The notes under the pieces: generated by a model | The model's database searches: none | The model's input: only the letters and a program-made list of their open reading frames with translations | Told to the model about the DNA's origin: nothing | Assembly (NCBI RefSeq): GCF_001046635.1 | Contig: NZ_KQ130454.1 | Span: 7,501 to 71,500, forward strand | Length of the DNA stretch: 64,000 bases | DNA from: Novosphingobium barchaimii LL02 | GTDB taxonomy: Bacteria > Pseudomonadota > Alphaproteobacteria > Sphingomonadales > Sphingomonadaceae | Direction: 5' to 3' | Translations under genes and position numbers: made by a program | Part shown: one piece after another, positions 29,501 through 37,586 of the stretch | How positions within the stretch are numbered: position 1 is the first letter of the stretch | Layout of the letters: each line of letters starts with the position of its first letter

Positions 29501-30168
29501 GCCAACGCGACGTGAAGCCGGGCCAATACGTGTGCATCGCCATCACGGATACCGGCGTGGGCATGAGCCGGGCAACCGCCGCGCGCGCTTTCGAGCCGTT
29601 CTTCACCACCAAGCCGATGGGTCAGGGCACCGGGCTGGGTCTGTCGATGATCTACGGCTTCGCACGGCAGTCCGAAGGCTATGCCCGGATCTATTCCGAG
29701 GAAGGTATCGGCAGCACGATCAAGCTCTACCTGCCCCGCCACCACGGCGCAGAGAACACGCCGGATGAGCCTGGCTCGCAGGACAGCCTGCCGATTGCCC
29801 GCCAAGGCGAAGTGGTGCTGGTGGTGGAGGACGAACCGGTCGTGCGCGGGCTCATCCTCGAAGTGCTGGACGAATTGGGCTATCAGGCGATCGAGGCTTC
29901 GGACGGCCCGTCGGGACTGGCGATCCTGCAATCCCGGCGCCGCATCGACCTGCTCATCACCGACATCGGCCTACCCGGTCTCAACGGCCGCCAGGTCGCC
30001 GATGGTGGCCGCGCCTCGCGTCCCGGGCTCAAAGTGCTGTTCATGACCGGCTATGCCGAGAATGCGGCAATGGCTTCAGGCTTCCTCGAACCGGGGATGG
30101 CGATGATAACCAAGCCTTTCGCAATCGACATGCTCGCGGGACGAATAAGAGAGATCATAGAAGGGTAA
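26524..30168 (+). CDS. Soluble multi-PAS/GAF hybrid histidine kinase
   Basis: About 1214 residues from the ATG at 26524; an in-frame ATG at 26473 would add 17. No membrane helix is visible. Approximate order: PAS (20-160), GAF (170-325), four PAS/PAC units (335-835, the first with the [16 protein letters not shown] motif), HisKA with phospho-His H852 in [12 protein letters not shown], HATPase ([24 protein letters not shown]), and a receiver domain with D1147 in [11 protein letters not shown]. The repeated PAS domains suggest sensing of light, redox or small ligands. A single-domain response regulator follows 82 bases downstream. Confidence 0.9.
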   Translation: MMRSEESDAGFMGLAGDLARRIAMHDWASTAVGPIEDWPVSLRHTVSMMLPSPVPLVLLWGPEGVMLYNDAYSRFAGGRDSRLLGSNVLDGWNEVADFNENVMRVGLAGGTLSYRDHALTLYRNGQAEELRLNLDYSPVPGDDGRPAGVIAVVIETTQACNARKVLEESETRLRFLDTLSRAVTDCQGANQILEITARLTAQHLGLSNCAYADMDETGDGFTIRGNWHAPGSPSIVGHYRLSDFGTLAVRKLNAGQALVINDNTAELSPEEARTFQSMGVAATICMPLVKEGRLTALMAIHDSSPHHWSDYELSVIREVTERSWAHVQRVGAEVLLREREEYNRQILDGATDYGIVATDLRGNITLWNAGAKEMLGWTEAEVLGKPIDLVFSAEDRDAGRPAIKRHEALQTGRAHDARWLVRKSGERFWGLGEMTPLRDDGGAVIGFVKLLRDRTHEHEAQEALRLSEDQLRRAQVAGGIGLFSVDIAANTMTCTDELCRIFGVEQQGVFAPEIFENMVVPEDRERASNLSRRHGGAAALDVEYRIHRADTGEERTVARKADFELDDAGDPVRMVGVVQDVTDRHRTQLALEKSEAQFSTLAQNMPTQVWTARADGRMDWFNDRAYAYAGEQRGSFEADGWSRIVHPDERGAVLERWAESVATGEVYDTEMRLRDANGHYRWHLVRALPLTDARGAISAWVGTNTEIEAQKKAEAAFAQDRDRLWTITRDLMLVCDFNGTITAVNPSAERLLGWHEGEMLGRRIATFIHPEDLESTAAEVVKLSTGKRTVAFENRYRARDGDYRLLAWTAVPDEQRIHAIGRDITDQRTVEEALRQSQKMEAVGQLTGGIAHDFNNLLQGITGSLDVMHNRLAQGRTGDLERWLTGARASAERAAGLTHRLLAFSRRQPLDPRPVRTNPLVASMEDMLRRTLGEHIELEFVLAGGLWLTQCDPNQLESAILNLVINARDAMPGGGRLTIETCNAHLDGHYAARQRDVKPGQYVCIAITDTGVGMSRATAARAFEPFFTTKPMGQGTGLGLSMIYGFARQSEGYARIYSEEGIGSTIKLYLPRHHGAENTPDEPGSQDSLPIARQGEVVLVVEDEPVVRGLILEVLDELGYQAIEASDGPSGLAILQSRRRIDLLITDIGLPGLNGRQVADGGRASRPGLKVLFMTGYAENAAMASGFLEPGMAMITKPFAIDMLAGRIREIIEG

Positions 30169-30250
30169 AACGCGGCTTGCCGAAATCCGAGCACGCTGCC
30201 AAGAGTTCGACACAATTCAGTGCGCTTCGTGCATTTTCAAGGGTCGGACG

Positions 30251-30634
30251 ATGTCTGAGGAACCATCCAGCTTAAATGGAATGCGCGTGCTGGTGGCGGA
30301 AGACGAGTTTCTCGTCTCAATGCTGCTGGAGGAAATGCTGGCCGATCTGGGCTGCGAAGTCGTCGGACCATACGCCACGCTTTCGGCCGCGCTGGACGGC
30401 GCCCGCAAAGAAGCATTCGATGTCGCCGTGATCGACCTCAATCTCGCCGGCGAGAAGGCCGACCCGATCATCGCCGAAGTCGCCGCGCGGGAAATTCCCC
30501 TGGCCATCGCCAGTGGCGGCTATGACGCCGCAAGCGGCCACCGGCCGACCGTGCTGCTGGACAAACCCTACAGCTCCGCCCAGCTGGAGCGGGCGATGCA
30601 GGTGCTTCGCGAGGCGCTGGACGCCGGCGAATAG
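30251..30634 (+). CDS. Single-domain response regulator
   Basis: 127-residue receiver domain with no output domain. Acidic pocket VAEDEF, phosphoacceptor in VIDLNLAG, and conserved lysine in LLDKPYSS. The region that usually holds the switch Thr reads AIASGGYDAAS, similar to but not identical with the FAT GUY motif of alphaproteobacterial single-domain regulators. It probably exchanges phosphate with the kinase just upstream. Confidence 0.88.
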   Translation: MSEEPSSLNGMRVLVAEDEFLVSMLLEEMLADLGCEVVGPYATLSAALDGARKEAFDVAVIDLNLAGEKADPIIAEVAAREIPLAIASGGYDAASGHRPTVLLDKPYSSAQLERAMQVLREALDAGE

Positions 30635-30670
30635 CCGGCGCGGTATCCCCGCAAAGTCAGGGCTTCTGGA

Positions 30671-30734
30671 GACCGTTTGAAAATGCGCACAGGAGCGCAT
30701 TTTGAATGCGGCAACAGCCCATTCTCTAACGGTC
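30671..30734. terminator. Nested inverted repeat between convergent genes
   Basis: Inner hairpin AAAATGCGC/GCGCATTTT (six-base loop, 30680-30703) inside an outer repeat GACCGTT (30671) / AACGGTC (30728). The T-rich right arm of the inner hairpin, with its A-rich mirror on the left, makes this a likely bidirectional terminator for the response regulator (+) and tonB (-). Confidence 0.6.
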
Positions 30735-30754
30735 TGTGAACGCTCAGTTCCAAA

Positions 30755-31573
30755 TCAGGCCGTGACCAACACGAACGGTATCGTCACGTAACCGCGCACC
30801 GACATTGCCGTGCCGCCAGCGATCGTCGGCGACCAGCGCCAGCGCTTTACCGCCTGCAGAGCTGCCCGGTCGAGCCGCTGACTACCACTGCTGCCCGCGA
30901 CCTGGATGTCCCTGACCGTCCCATCGGCACCCACCAGCACCAGCAGCTTCACAGTGCCCTGCTCGTGCGAGCGACGTGCCTCGGTCGGATAGGTCGGCGG
31001 CTTGGCGAAGATAACCTTGCTCGACAGATCGCCGCCCTCCATCGTCGTTGAAGGTGCCGGAGCCACGGCCGGGGCCGCGATGGCCTTTACACCTTCGCTG
31101 GTGACCGTAGGCGGCGCGGGCGGCGGCGGCGCTTCGACCATGACCTGTACCGGACCGGGCGCGGGAAGCTCGATCATAGGCCTAGGCGCGACGGTCTGGG
31201 TGATTGCCGCTTCGGGGGTTTCAAGCTTGGTCGGCTCTGGCGGGGGAGGCGGGGTCACGTCGAGATCGCGCACATCCACGGTCGTCAGGCGCGCGTGTTC
31301 CTTATGCGTGGCAGCCATGTTGAGCGTGGCCATCGCCGCCGCGATAGCCAGGATCGCCCCTGCCGATGCGAGGAACGCCACGGGCCGCGCCCGGCTGGAG
31401 GCCTGATAGACCGATCGTTCATAGGCGACGTGCGCGGTCGCATCCGTCATCGCCGCCGATTCGCCCGCAGGGTGCCAAAGCCTGCCCGCGAACTCGACGG
31501 CAGGCTCGCGGATCACATCCGAAACCGGAATACGGGCGAACTCATCAAGTCGGGGAACCGCGAGTGTCGCCAA
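30755..31573 (-). CDS. tonB: TonB energy transducer
   Basis: 272-residue TonB-family protein that transmits proton-motive force to outer-membrane receptors. A cytoplasmic N-terminal segment (YERSVYQASS) precedes the single membrane helix (VAFLASAGAILAIAAAM). A Pro-rich periplasmic linker follows (TPPPPPEPTKLETPEAA and later APPPPAPP), then the TonB C-terminal domain (YPTEARRSHEQGTVKLLVLV to AVKRWRWSP). I chose the TTG at 31573 because AGGAG lies seven bases upstream; an ATG at 31450 is an alternative without a ribosome site. It stands divergent from the PepSY gene across a Fur-like palindrome. Confidence 0.9.
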   Translation of the reverse strand: MATLAVPRLDEFARIPVSDVIREPAVEFAGRLWHPAGESAAMTDATAHVAYERSVYQASSRARPVAFLASAGAILAIAAAMATLNMAATHKEHARLTTVDVRDLDVTPPPPPEPTKLETPEAAITQTVAPRPMIELPAPGPVQVMVEAPPPPAPPTVTSEGVKAIAAPAVAPAPSTTMEGGDLSSKVIFAKPPTYPTEARRSHEQGTVKLLVLVGADGTVRDIQVAGSSGSQRLDRAALQAVKRWRWSPTIAGGTAMSVRGYVTIPFVLVTA

Positions 31574-31597
31574 TTGTAATCTCCTGCCAACCACTAT

Positions 31598-31612
31598 TGC
31601 GAGTGATTTGCA
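31598..31612. promoter_or_regulatory. Fur-like operator between tonB and the PepSY gene
   Basis: TGCGAGTGATTTGCA is a 15-base imperfect palindrome (5 of 7 base pairs match) with the same TGC/GCA-type arms as other iron boxes here. It lies 25 bases upstream of the tonB TTG and 111 bases upstream of the divergent gene, so it could repress both when iron is plentiful. Assignment to Fur rather than another iron regulator is inference. Confidence 0.5.
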
Positions 31613-31722
31613 TATACACTAAGCATTGGGTCGTCCAGAGGGAACACAGCTTTTCCGGCATGCCCGGCGCCGTAGTATTGCTGATTTTTCACCCCTCCCC
31701 AGGAATACAAGGATGCGACACG

Positions 31723-32463
31723 TTGGAAGCTGCCGATGCCCTTGAACAACGCGCCGACAATCCGCGCGTGACGGGTGTTCCGACCGGCGGCGGACCCGCG
31801 CAGGCCATGCCTGCTCCGCGCGGCTCGAAGAGCCCGAAACCCGGCAAGAAGAACAAGAAGGCCCGCGCCTTCTGGCTCAAGCAGTTGCACACATGGCACT
31901 GGGTGAGTGCGGCGATCTCTCTGGCAGCCATGTTCCTGTTTTCGGTTACCGGCATAACCTTGAACCATGCCGCCTCGATCGGTGCGGAGCCGGTGGTGAC
32001 CAAAAGCGAGGGAACGTTGCCCGCCGTCCTGCTGGCCAGGCTCCACCCCCCCGGCGACGCGACCGACCCGCTACCCGCCGAGGTAGCGAAAGCCGTGGCC
32101 GGCGCAGTGGCGCTGAACCCCGCGGGCCGCGCCGCCGACTGGTCCGCCGAAGACGAAGTCTACATCGCCATGCCCGGCCCCGGGCGCGACGCCTGGGTCA
32201 GTATCGACCGCAACACCGGCCAGGTCGCGGCCGAAGTGACTGATCGTGGCTGGATTTCCTATCTCAACGACCTCCACAAGGGCCGCAATACCGGCGATGC
32301 GTGGTTCTGGTTCATCGACCTGTTCGCGGCCGCCTGCGTACTGTTCACGTTGACCGGCCTGCTTCTGCTGCAACTTCACGCCAGGCATCGGCCCATGACC
32401 TGGCCGCTGGTGATCCTCAGCCTCATTGCGCCGCTACTGCTGGCGCTCCTGTTCATCCATTGA
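31723..32463 (+). CDS. PepSY-associated transmembrane protein (putative periplasmic reductase)
   Basis: About 246 residues. A basic N-terminal segment (KPGKKNKKARAFW) leads into a helix starting WLKQLHTWHWVSAAISL. A periplasmic PepSY-like domain sits in the middle (VSIDRNTGQVAAEVTDRGWISYLNDLHKG), and two C-terminal helices follow. Histidines H56, H59 and H82 at the helix ends and the one in DLHKGRNTGD fit bis-His haem binding seen in PepSY-TM proteins, which move electrons across the membrane. I chose the TTG at 31723 because AGGA precedes it; an ATG at 31807 is possible. First gene of a PepSY-DUF2271-DUF4198-apbE cluster. Confidence 0.82.
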   Translation: MEAADALEQRADNPRVTGVPTGGGPAQAMPAPRGSKSPKPGKKNKKARAFWLKQLHTWHWVSAAISLAAMFLFSVTGITLNHAASIGAEPVVTKSEGTLPAVLLARLHPPGDATDPLPAEVAKAVAGAVALNPAGRAADWSAEDEVYIAMPGPGRDAWVSIDRNTGQVAAEVTDRGWISYLNDLHKGRNTGDAWFWFIDLFAAACVLFTLTGLLLLQLHARHRPMTWPLVILSLIAPLLLALLFIH

Positions 32464-32477
32464 CGAGAAAGCCCGTG

Positions 32478-32978
32478 ATGACACGAACCCAGACTCTGCC
32501 AAAAATCCTGCCCGCGCTTCCCCTGCTGGTCGCCGGCACCATTGCCACCCCCGCTTTGGCCGCATCGGTGACGATCACGATAACCCAGATCAAGGTGGCC
32601 GAATACCACCGCCCCTACGTGGCCGGCTGGGTAGAGCCTGTGGCAGGCGGCAACGCGCGGACGATCTTCGTATGGTACGACGTCAAGAAGGCTGGCCGCG
32701 AGCCCGGCACAAAGTGGCTGGCAGACCTGCGCACCTGGTGGCGCAAGGGCGGCAGTTCGATGAAGATGCCTGCGGACGGCCTAACCGGCGCCACCCGCGC
32801 ACCCGGCAGCTATACCGTGGCGATCCCCGCCAATCTTCCCGCCGGGCAATACGTCCTGAAGGTAGAGGCGGCGCGTGAAACCGGCGGACGCGAACTGGTT
32901 TCGGTGCCGTTCTCGGTCCCCGCCAAGGGCGGCTCCGCATCGGGCAAGACCGAATTGGGCACCATCACCATCCGCTGA
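32478..32978 (+). CDS. Exported DUF2271 protein with ApbE flavinylation motif
   Basis: 166-residue DUF2271 protein with a clear signal peptide (LPALPLLVAGTIATPALAA, cleavage near residue 29). Residues 100-106 read DGLTGAT, matching the ApbE target motif in which the last Thr (T106) receives FMN. It should therefore be a covalent flavoprotein in the periplasm. The ATG follows 14 bases after the PepSY stop; a GTG lies directly before it. Together with the PepSY membrane protein and ApbE this suggests a short electron chain. The DUF2271 assignment is firm, the flavin inferred from the motif. Confidence 0.85.
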   Translation: MTRTQTLPKILPALPLLVAGTIATPALAASVTITITQIKVAEYHRPYVAGWVEPVAGGNARTIFVWYDVKKAGREPGTKWLADLRTWWRKGGSSMKMPADGLTGATRAPGSYTVAIPANLPAGQYVLKVEAARETGGRELVSVPFSVPAKGGSASGKTELGTITIR

Positions 32979-33051
32979 GCCGGCACCATCCGCTGAGCCG
33001 TGAGCACTCACTGACTTTCATGACCGTTTTCTTCCAAACAGGGGAATTGAA

Positions 33052-33972
33052 ATGCGTTTCCGCACCTTTCTGATCGCCGCCGCCGTATCCTCGGCGCTGG
33101 CAACGCCGGCCCTTGCGCACCGCATGTGGCTGCTGCCTTCGACCACCACGCTGGCCGGGACGAGCGAATATGTCACCGTCGATGCCGCCGTATCGAATGA
33201 CCTGTTCTACCCCGACCATATGGCGCTGGATCCCGCGCAAGTCTCGGTCTGGGCACCCGATGGCAGCGAAGGGAAAGTCGAGAACCCGTCCAAGGGCCGG
33301 TATCGTGGCACTTTCGACGTTGCGATCGACAAGCCGGGCACCTGGAAGATCGGCATGAACCGCTCCTCCATCGGCGGCACGTTCAAGGTCGGTGCGGAGC
33401 AATGGCGCGTAGGCGGACGCGGCCGTCCCGCGGGCCCTCCGGGCGCGCCCGGAGCCGGCGGTTCAGGTGCAGGTGGCCCCGGCGCAGGTCGTCCAGGTGG
33501 TCCGGGCGGCCCCGGTGGACAGCCGCCGCGTATGGTCGCCACAGTCGCCGATATCCCGGCCAATGCGACCGACATCAAGCTGAGCGAATCGCTGACCTCC
33601 TACGCCATCTACGTGTCGTCCGATGCGCCGACCAAAGGCGTGCTGACGCCGACCGGCAAGGGCCTGGAGTTCGATCCGATCACCCATCCCGACGCGCTCG
33701 TCTCGGACGAGGAAGCCAGCTTCCGCTTCCTCATCGACGGCAAACCGGCTGCTGGCGTGAAGGTCACCCTGATCCCGGGCGGCAAGAAATACCGCGAGGC
33801 CGAAGACGGTCAGGAACTGACCACTGGCGCCGACGGCGTGCTGCGCATCAAGTGGCCGGTCGCCGGCATGTACTGGATGAGCGCCAGCGCCGAGGACAAC
33901 AAGCCCAGCGACAAGCGCGCGCAGACCCGCCGCATGTCCTTCTCCAGCACGCTGGAAGTCGTGGCGCCCTGA
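33052..33972 (+). CDS. Exported DUF4198 protein with collagen-like Gly/Pro insert
   Basis: 306-residue DUF4198 protein, signal peptide MRFRTFLIAAAVSSALATPA with cleavage before HRMWLLPS, the usual mature start with its metal-binding-type His. Two beta-rich halves are separated by about 40 residues of Gly/Pro-rich low complexity (about 123-163, repeats such as GAPGAGGSGAGGPGAG). DUF4198 proteins are periplasmic and often lie next to TonB receptors; some are thought to bind metals or siderophores. It is the third gene of the flavin/iron cluster. The exact role is unknown. Confidence 0.85.
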   Translation: MRFRTFLIAAAVSSALATPALAHRMWLLPSTTTLAGTSEYVTVDAAVSNDLFYPDHMALDPAQVSVWAPDGSEGKVENPSKGRYRGTFDVAIDKPGTWKIGMNRSSIGGTFKVGAEQWRVGGRGRPAGPPGAPGAGGSGAGGPGAGRPGGPGGPGGQPPRMVATVADIPANATDIKLSESLTSYAIYVSSDAPTKGVLTPTGKGLEFDPITHPDALVSDEEASFRFLIDGKPAAGVKVTLIPGGKKYREAEDGQELTTGADGVLRIKWPVAGMYWMSASAEDNKPSDKRAQTRRMSFSSTLEVVAP

Positions 33973-33991
33973 TCGCCTGACATCCCAAGCC

Positions 33992-34978
33992 ATGCGTTTC
34001 GCCGTCCCGCTAGAGATCGACCCGACCTGCTTCGCCACCTGGCGGCAGGACAATCAGGTCGCCTCGATGGACGGCGAGACCATGGGGACTGCCTGGCACG
34101 TCAAGCTCTCCGCTCCGGCGGACTTCGACCGCAGGCCCCTGAAGGCCGCGATCGAAGCGAGGCTGGAAGCCATTCTTGCGCAGATGAGCCATTGGCGCGA
34201 GGACTCGGTGCTCGGCCGCTTCAACCGCGCACCCGGCGGAACGTGGTACGCCCTGCCCGCCGACTTCGCGCTGGTGATGGACGCTGCGCTGGATATCGCG
34301 GAACGCTCCGCCGGGGCCTTCGACCCGGCAATCGGCGCGCTCGTGGATATCTGGGGCCATGGTCCCGTCCAGACCACACGCCCGCCTGACCGGACCGAGA
34401 TCGAACAGGCGATGGCCGTCTCAGGCTTCACCCGCCTCGCACACGACCGCGATGCACGGCGCCTGCGCCAACCGGGCGGGCTGCACCTCGACCTTTCCGG
34501 CATCGCCAAGGGTTTCGCGGTGGATGCGCTGTCCCGGCTGCTGCGGGAAAGCTGCTTTCACCACGCCCTTGTCGAGATTGGCGGCGAACTGTTCGGGTCA
34601 GGCCTCCGGCCTGATGGCGACCCTTGGTGGGTAGACCTCGAAACGCCCGCAGATAGCGTCATTCCCATGCGTGTTGCCCTGCATCAGCTCGCGGCGGCGA
34701 CCTCAGGCGACTATGTGCGCGGGCGCCACACGATCGATCCACGCAGCGGCCTCCCAGTGGAACACGCCATGGCCGTCACGGTGATCCATCCCTCCGCCAT
34801 GCTGGCCGACGCATGGGCGACCGCCCTGAGCGTCCACACACAAGGCGTCATGCAGGCCCTCGCCACGCGCGAAAAGCTGGCCGTGCGCGCGCTGATCCGC
34901 CGCGGCGAATCGATCGCCGAATGGATCAGTCCCGCCCTGCAATCCATGCTGGAGCCTGAAGATCAACCGCGCGGCTAG
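33992..34978 (+). CDS. apbE: FAD:protein FMN transferase ApbE
   Basis: 328-residue ApbE that transfers FMN from FAD to a Thr or Ser in target proteins. Family motifs: MDGETMGTAWHVK near residue 26, SAGAFDPAIGALVDIWG, HLDLSGIAKGFAVDAL, VEIGGELFGSG and HTIDPRSGLPVEHAMAVTVI ending with the Asp-Ala region MLADAWATAL. It most likely modifies T106 of the DUF2271 protein two genes upstream. There is no signal peptide or lipobox: it starts MRFAVPLEIDPT just 19 bases after the DUF4198 stop. Many ApbE proteins are periplasmic lipoproteins, so this is unusual. Confidence 0.93.
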   Translation: MRFAVPLEIDPTCFATWRQDNQVASMDGETMGTAWHVKLSAPADFDRRPLKAAIEARLEAILAQMSHWREDSVLGRFNRAPGGTWYALPADFALVMDAALDIAERSAGAFDPAIGALVDIWGHGPVQTTRPPDRTEIEQAMAVSGFTRLAHDRDARRLRQPGGLHLDLSGIAKGFAVDALSRLLRESCFHHALVEIGGELFGSGLRPDGDPWWVDLETPADSVIPMRVALHQLAAATSGDYVRGRHTIDPRSGLPVEHAMAVTVIHPSAMLADAWATALSVHTQGVMQALATREKLAVRALIRRGESIAEWISPALQSMLEPEDQPRG

Positions 34979-35089
34979 ATATCGCCAGCGCCGCGCGCGC
35001 CGCCACCTGCGGATCGCCGGTCGCAAACAGCGAACAGCCTGACATTCGCTACTCGAAAAGACGATGAAATAATTCGCAACATTCGCCTT

Positions 35090-35108
35090 GATAATGATAG
35101 TGACTCTC
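35090..35108. promoter_or_regulatory. Fur box upstream of the siderophore receptor
   Basis: GATAATGATAGTGACTCTC matches the classical 19-base Fur consensus at 15 positions, with a perfect left half. It lies 38 bases upstream of the receptor start and explains iron-dependent control of this gene. Confidence 0.65.
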
Positions 35109-35145
35109 AATATCAGGCCCTTCGTCAACATACGAAGGGGGAAAC

Positions 35146-37482
35146 ATGTCCATCAAGCCATCCAAGGCGGCTGCTCGCCGCACATTCCTTGCGCTGTCCT
35201 GCATCGCACCGGTTTTCGCGCCGGCAGCGCACGCGCAAACCGCAGACTCCGCCGAACGCAGCCTGGGCGGCGTCACCGTTTCGGACACCGCGATCGCCGA
35301 ACCCGGCCGCCAGCTTGAATCGCCCAAGCGCACCCGTACCGTGCGCGACACGCCCCAGACGATCACCGTCCTCACCAGGGAAGTGATCGAGCAGCAGAAC
35401 CTGCTGACCCTGCGCGACGTGCTTTCCACCGTACCGGGCATTACCTTCGGCGCGGGCGAAGGCGGCACCGGGCCCGGCGACAACATCACCTTCCGCGGCT
35501 ACAGCGCCGCCAACGACATCACCATCGACGGCGTGCGCGACAGCGCCCAGATCACCCGCACCGATCCGTTCAACCTCGATCAGGTCGAAGTCACCAATGG
35601 CGCCAACTCGGTGATCTCGGGTGCCGGTTCGGTCGGCGGCAACATCAACATCGTCACCAAGCGCCCCAAGGCCGACGACGCCTATGTCGCGACCGCGGGC
35701 GTGGGCACCGACGACTACTACCGCGCCACCGTCGATCTGAACAAGCGCGTGAACGATCTCGTCGCCTTCCGCCTCAACGCGATGTGGCACCGCAACGACC
35801 TGCCGGGCCGCGACGTCGAGAACTACAAGCGCTGGGGCGTCGCCCCGTCGCTGACGATCGGTATCGACAGCCCGACCCGCCTGACGCTGCAGTATTCGCA
35901 CCAGGAGGACGACAACGTGCCGCAGTACGGCGTGCCATACTACAGCGGCACCGTTCCGGGCGTCCACCGCAGCGACTATTTCGGCTATCGCAACGTCGAC
36001 AAGCAGCGCATCAACGTTGACCAGATGACGGCGATCTTCGAGCACGAGTTCAGCGATACCGCATCGATCCGCAATCTCGCCCGCTGGCAGGATTCGCGCC
36101 AGCTCACGGTGGTCTCGCCGCCGCAGGGCACGTATTGCCTCGCCAGCGGCGTCACGCCGACCGGCGGCAGCTGCGGCACCGTGCCCGCCGGCTACTACCA
36201 GCCGTCTGGCCCGCGCGGGACCACGCGTGACATCCGCAACCAGCTGATGTTCGACCAGCTCGACATCAAGGCGGTGTTCAACACCGGTGCGATCGAACAC
36301 ACGATCGACTTGGGCGGCGCCGCGACCTGGGAAAAGTACGACCTGTACAACGGCAACTCGCTGCGCAACGCCAACGGCACCGCCGGCTTCACCACCTTGC
36401 CGCTGATCAACATCGACAATCCCAACGATGTCATCGCCGGCCCCGGCGCCTTCACCTACGGCAGCAACCTCTACACCGGTGCAATCAACTTCATCCGTAC
36501 CGGCCACACCGTCGGCGAGCAGACCAACGTCGCCGGTTATCTGTTCGACACCATGAAGCTGGGCAAGTTCGAGCTGAACGCAGGCGCCCGCGTCGAGCGC
36601 AACACCGGCACCTCGCGCACCGATGCGATCGCAGCCACCACCACCGCCCTCGTGACGCAGGGCCAGGTCACGCCCGGCACTACCGCCCGTAATGCCGATA
36701 CGCTGTTCTCCTACCGCGTCGGCCTCGTCTACAAGCCGGTCGAGGCGGTCAGCCTCTACGCCGCCTACGGCAACTCGCAGACGCCCTCGAAGAACTCGGT
36801 CAACGGTGCCTGCACCATCTCGGCTCCGGGCGTCGTCGGTGCGACCTGCAACATCGACCCCGAAGAAGCGCGCAACTACGAGATCGGCGCCAAGGCGGAA
36901 CTGTTCGACGGCGGCCTGCTGCTGACGGCGTCGGCCTTCCGCAACGAGCGCAACAAGTACGCTGTCGCTTCGGCAAACCCGCTCGTCGAGCCCGAGCAGC
37001 AGCTTGACGGCAAATCGCGCGTGGACGGCATCGCCCTTGGCGCAAGTGGCACGATCACCCCGAACTGGACGATCACCGCCAACTACACCTACCTCAAGGG
37101 CAAGCTGATCCGCTCGCTCGACAAGGATTCGACTGCGATCGACTACGCTGCCGGGTCGCAGCTGACCCAGACGCCCAAGCACTCGGGCAGCCTGTTCACT
37201 ACCTATCGCCTGCCGTTCGGCCTGACGATCGGCTACGGCGCGACTTACCAAGGCAAGTTCGCGTTCAACACGCCTTCGGCGACGGTGCCAGGCGTGCTCT
37301 ACTCGCACGACTACATCGTCCACAACGGCCTGCTGTCCTACGAGTTTTCGCCCAATCTTTCGGCGCAGCTCAACGTCAAGAACATCGGCAACAAGCTGTA
37401 CTACCAGCGTATCCGCAACAACGGCTGGGCCACGCCGGGCGATGCCCGCTCGGCCACGCTGACGCTCATCGCGAAGATGTAA
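35146..37482 (+). CDS. TonB-dependent catecholate-siderophore receptor (Fiu-like)
   Basis: 778-residue outer-membrane receptor. A signal peptide ends at AHAQ (near residue 30). The plug domain follows (VRDTPQTITVLTREVIEQQN, then ITFRGYSAANDITIDGVRD and SVISGAGSVGGNINIVTKRPK), then a beta-barrel with the typical NYEIGAKAELFDGGLLLTAS segment. The pattern is that of Fiu/PiuA receptors for monomeric catechol siderophores. It is preceded by a Fur box and followed by piuC, the usual partner. The C-terminus ends TLTLIAKM, without the terminal Phe usual for outer-membrane proteins. Confidence 0.93.
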   Translation: MSIKPSKAAARRTFLALSCIAPVFAPAAHAQTADSAERSLGGVTVSDTAIAEPGRQLESPKRTRTVRDTPQTITVLTREVIEQQNLLTLRDVLSTVPGITFGAGEGGTGPGDNITFRGYSAANDITIDGVRDSAQITRTDPFNLDQVEVTNGANSVISGAGSVGGNINIVTKRPKADDAYVATAGVGTDDYYRATVDLNKRVNDLVAFRLNAMWHRNDLPGRDVENYKRWGVAPSLTIGIDSPTRLTLQYSHQEDDNVPQYGVPYYSGTVPGVHRSDYFGYRNVDKQRINVDQMTAIFEHEFSDTASIRNLARWQDSRQLTVVSPPQGTYCLASGVTPTGGSCGTVPAGYYQPSGPRGTTRDIRNQLMFDQLDIKAVFNTGAIEHTIDLGGAATWEKYDLYNGNSLRNANGTAGFTTLPLINIDNPNDVIAGPGAFTYGSNLYTGAINFIRTGHTVGEQTNVAGYLFDTMKLGKFELNAGARVERNTGTSRTDAIAATTTALVTQGQVTPGTTARNADTLFSYRVGLVYKPVEAVSLYAAYGNSQTPSKNSVNGACTISAPGVVGATCNIDPEEARNYEIGAKAELFDGGLLLTASAFRNERNKYAVASANPLVEPEQQLDGKSRVDGIALGASGTITPNWTITANYTYLKGKLIRSLDKDSTAIDYAAGSQLTQTPKHSGSLFTTYRLPFGLTIGYGATYQGKFAFNTPSATVPGVLYSHDYIVHNGLLSYEFSPNLSAQLNVKNIGNKLYYQRIRNNGWATPGDARSATLTLIAKM

Positions 37483-37490
37483 CCGCCATT

Positions 37491-37533
37491 GGAAGCCCGG
37501 CGGGCGCTTGCCGACTGCGCACGCCGGGCTTCC
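37491..37533. terminator. Terminator-like hairpin between the receptor and piuC
   Basis: Perfect 12-bp arms GGAAGCCCGGCG and CGCCGGGCTTCC around a 19-base loop, starting 8 bases after the receptor stop, followed by GTCCCTTG. It may end or weaken transcription into piuC. Confidence 0.55.
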
Positions 37534-37586
37534 GTCCCTTGATCACGGTCATTGTCACACCCCGAATATTAGGCAAGAGAGACCGC

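Noticed and set aside
35125-37323. 732-codon open frame on the minus strand opposite the siderophore receptor
   Set aside because: Composition is low-complexity (Val, Ala, Arg, Asp repeats) and it mirrors a clear receptor gene; long antisense frames are expected at this GC content.
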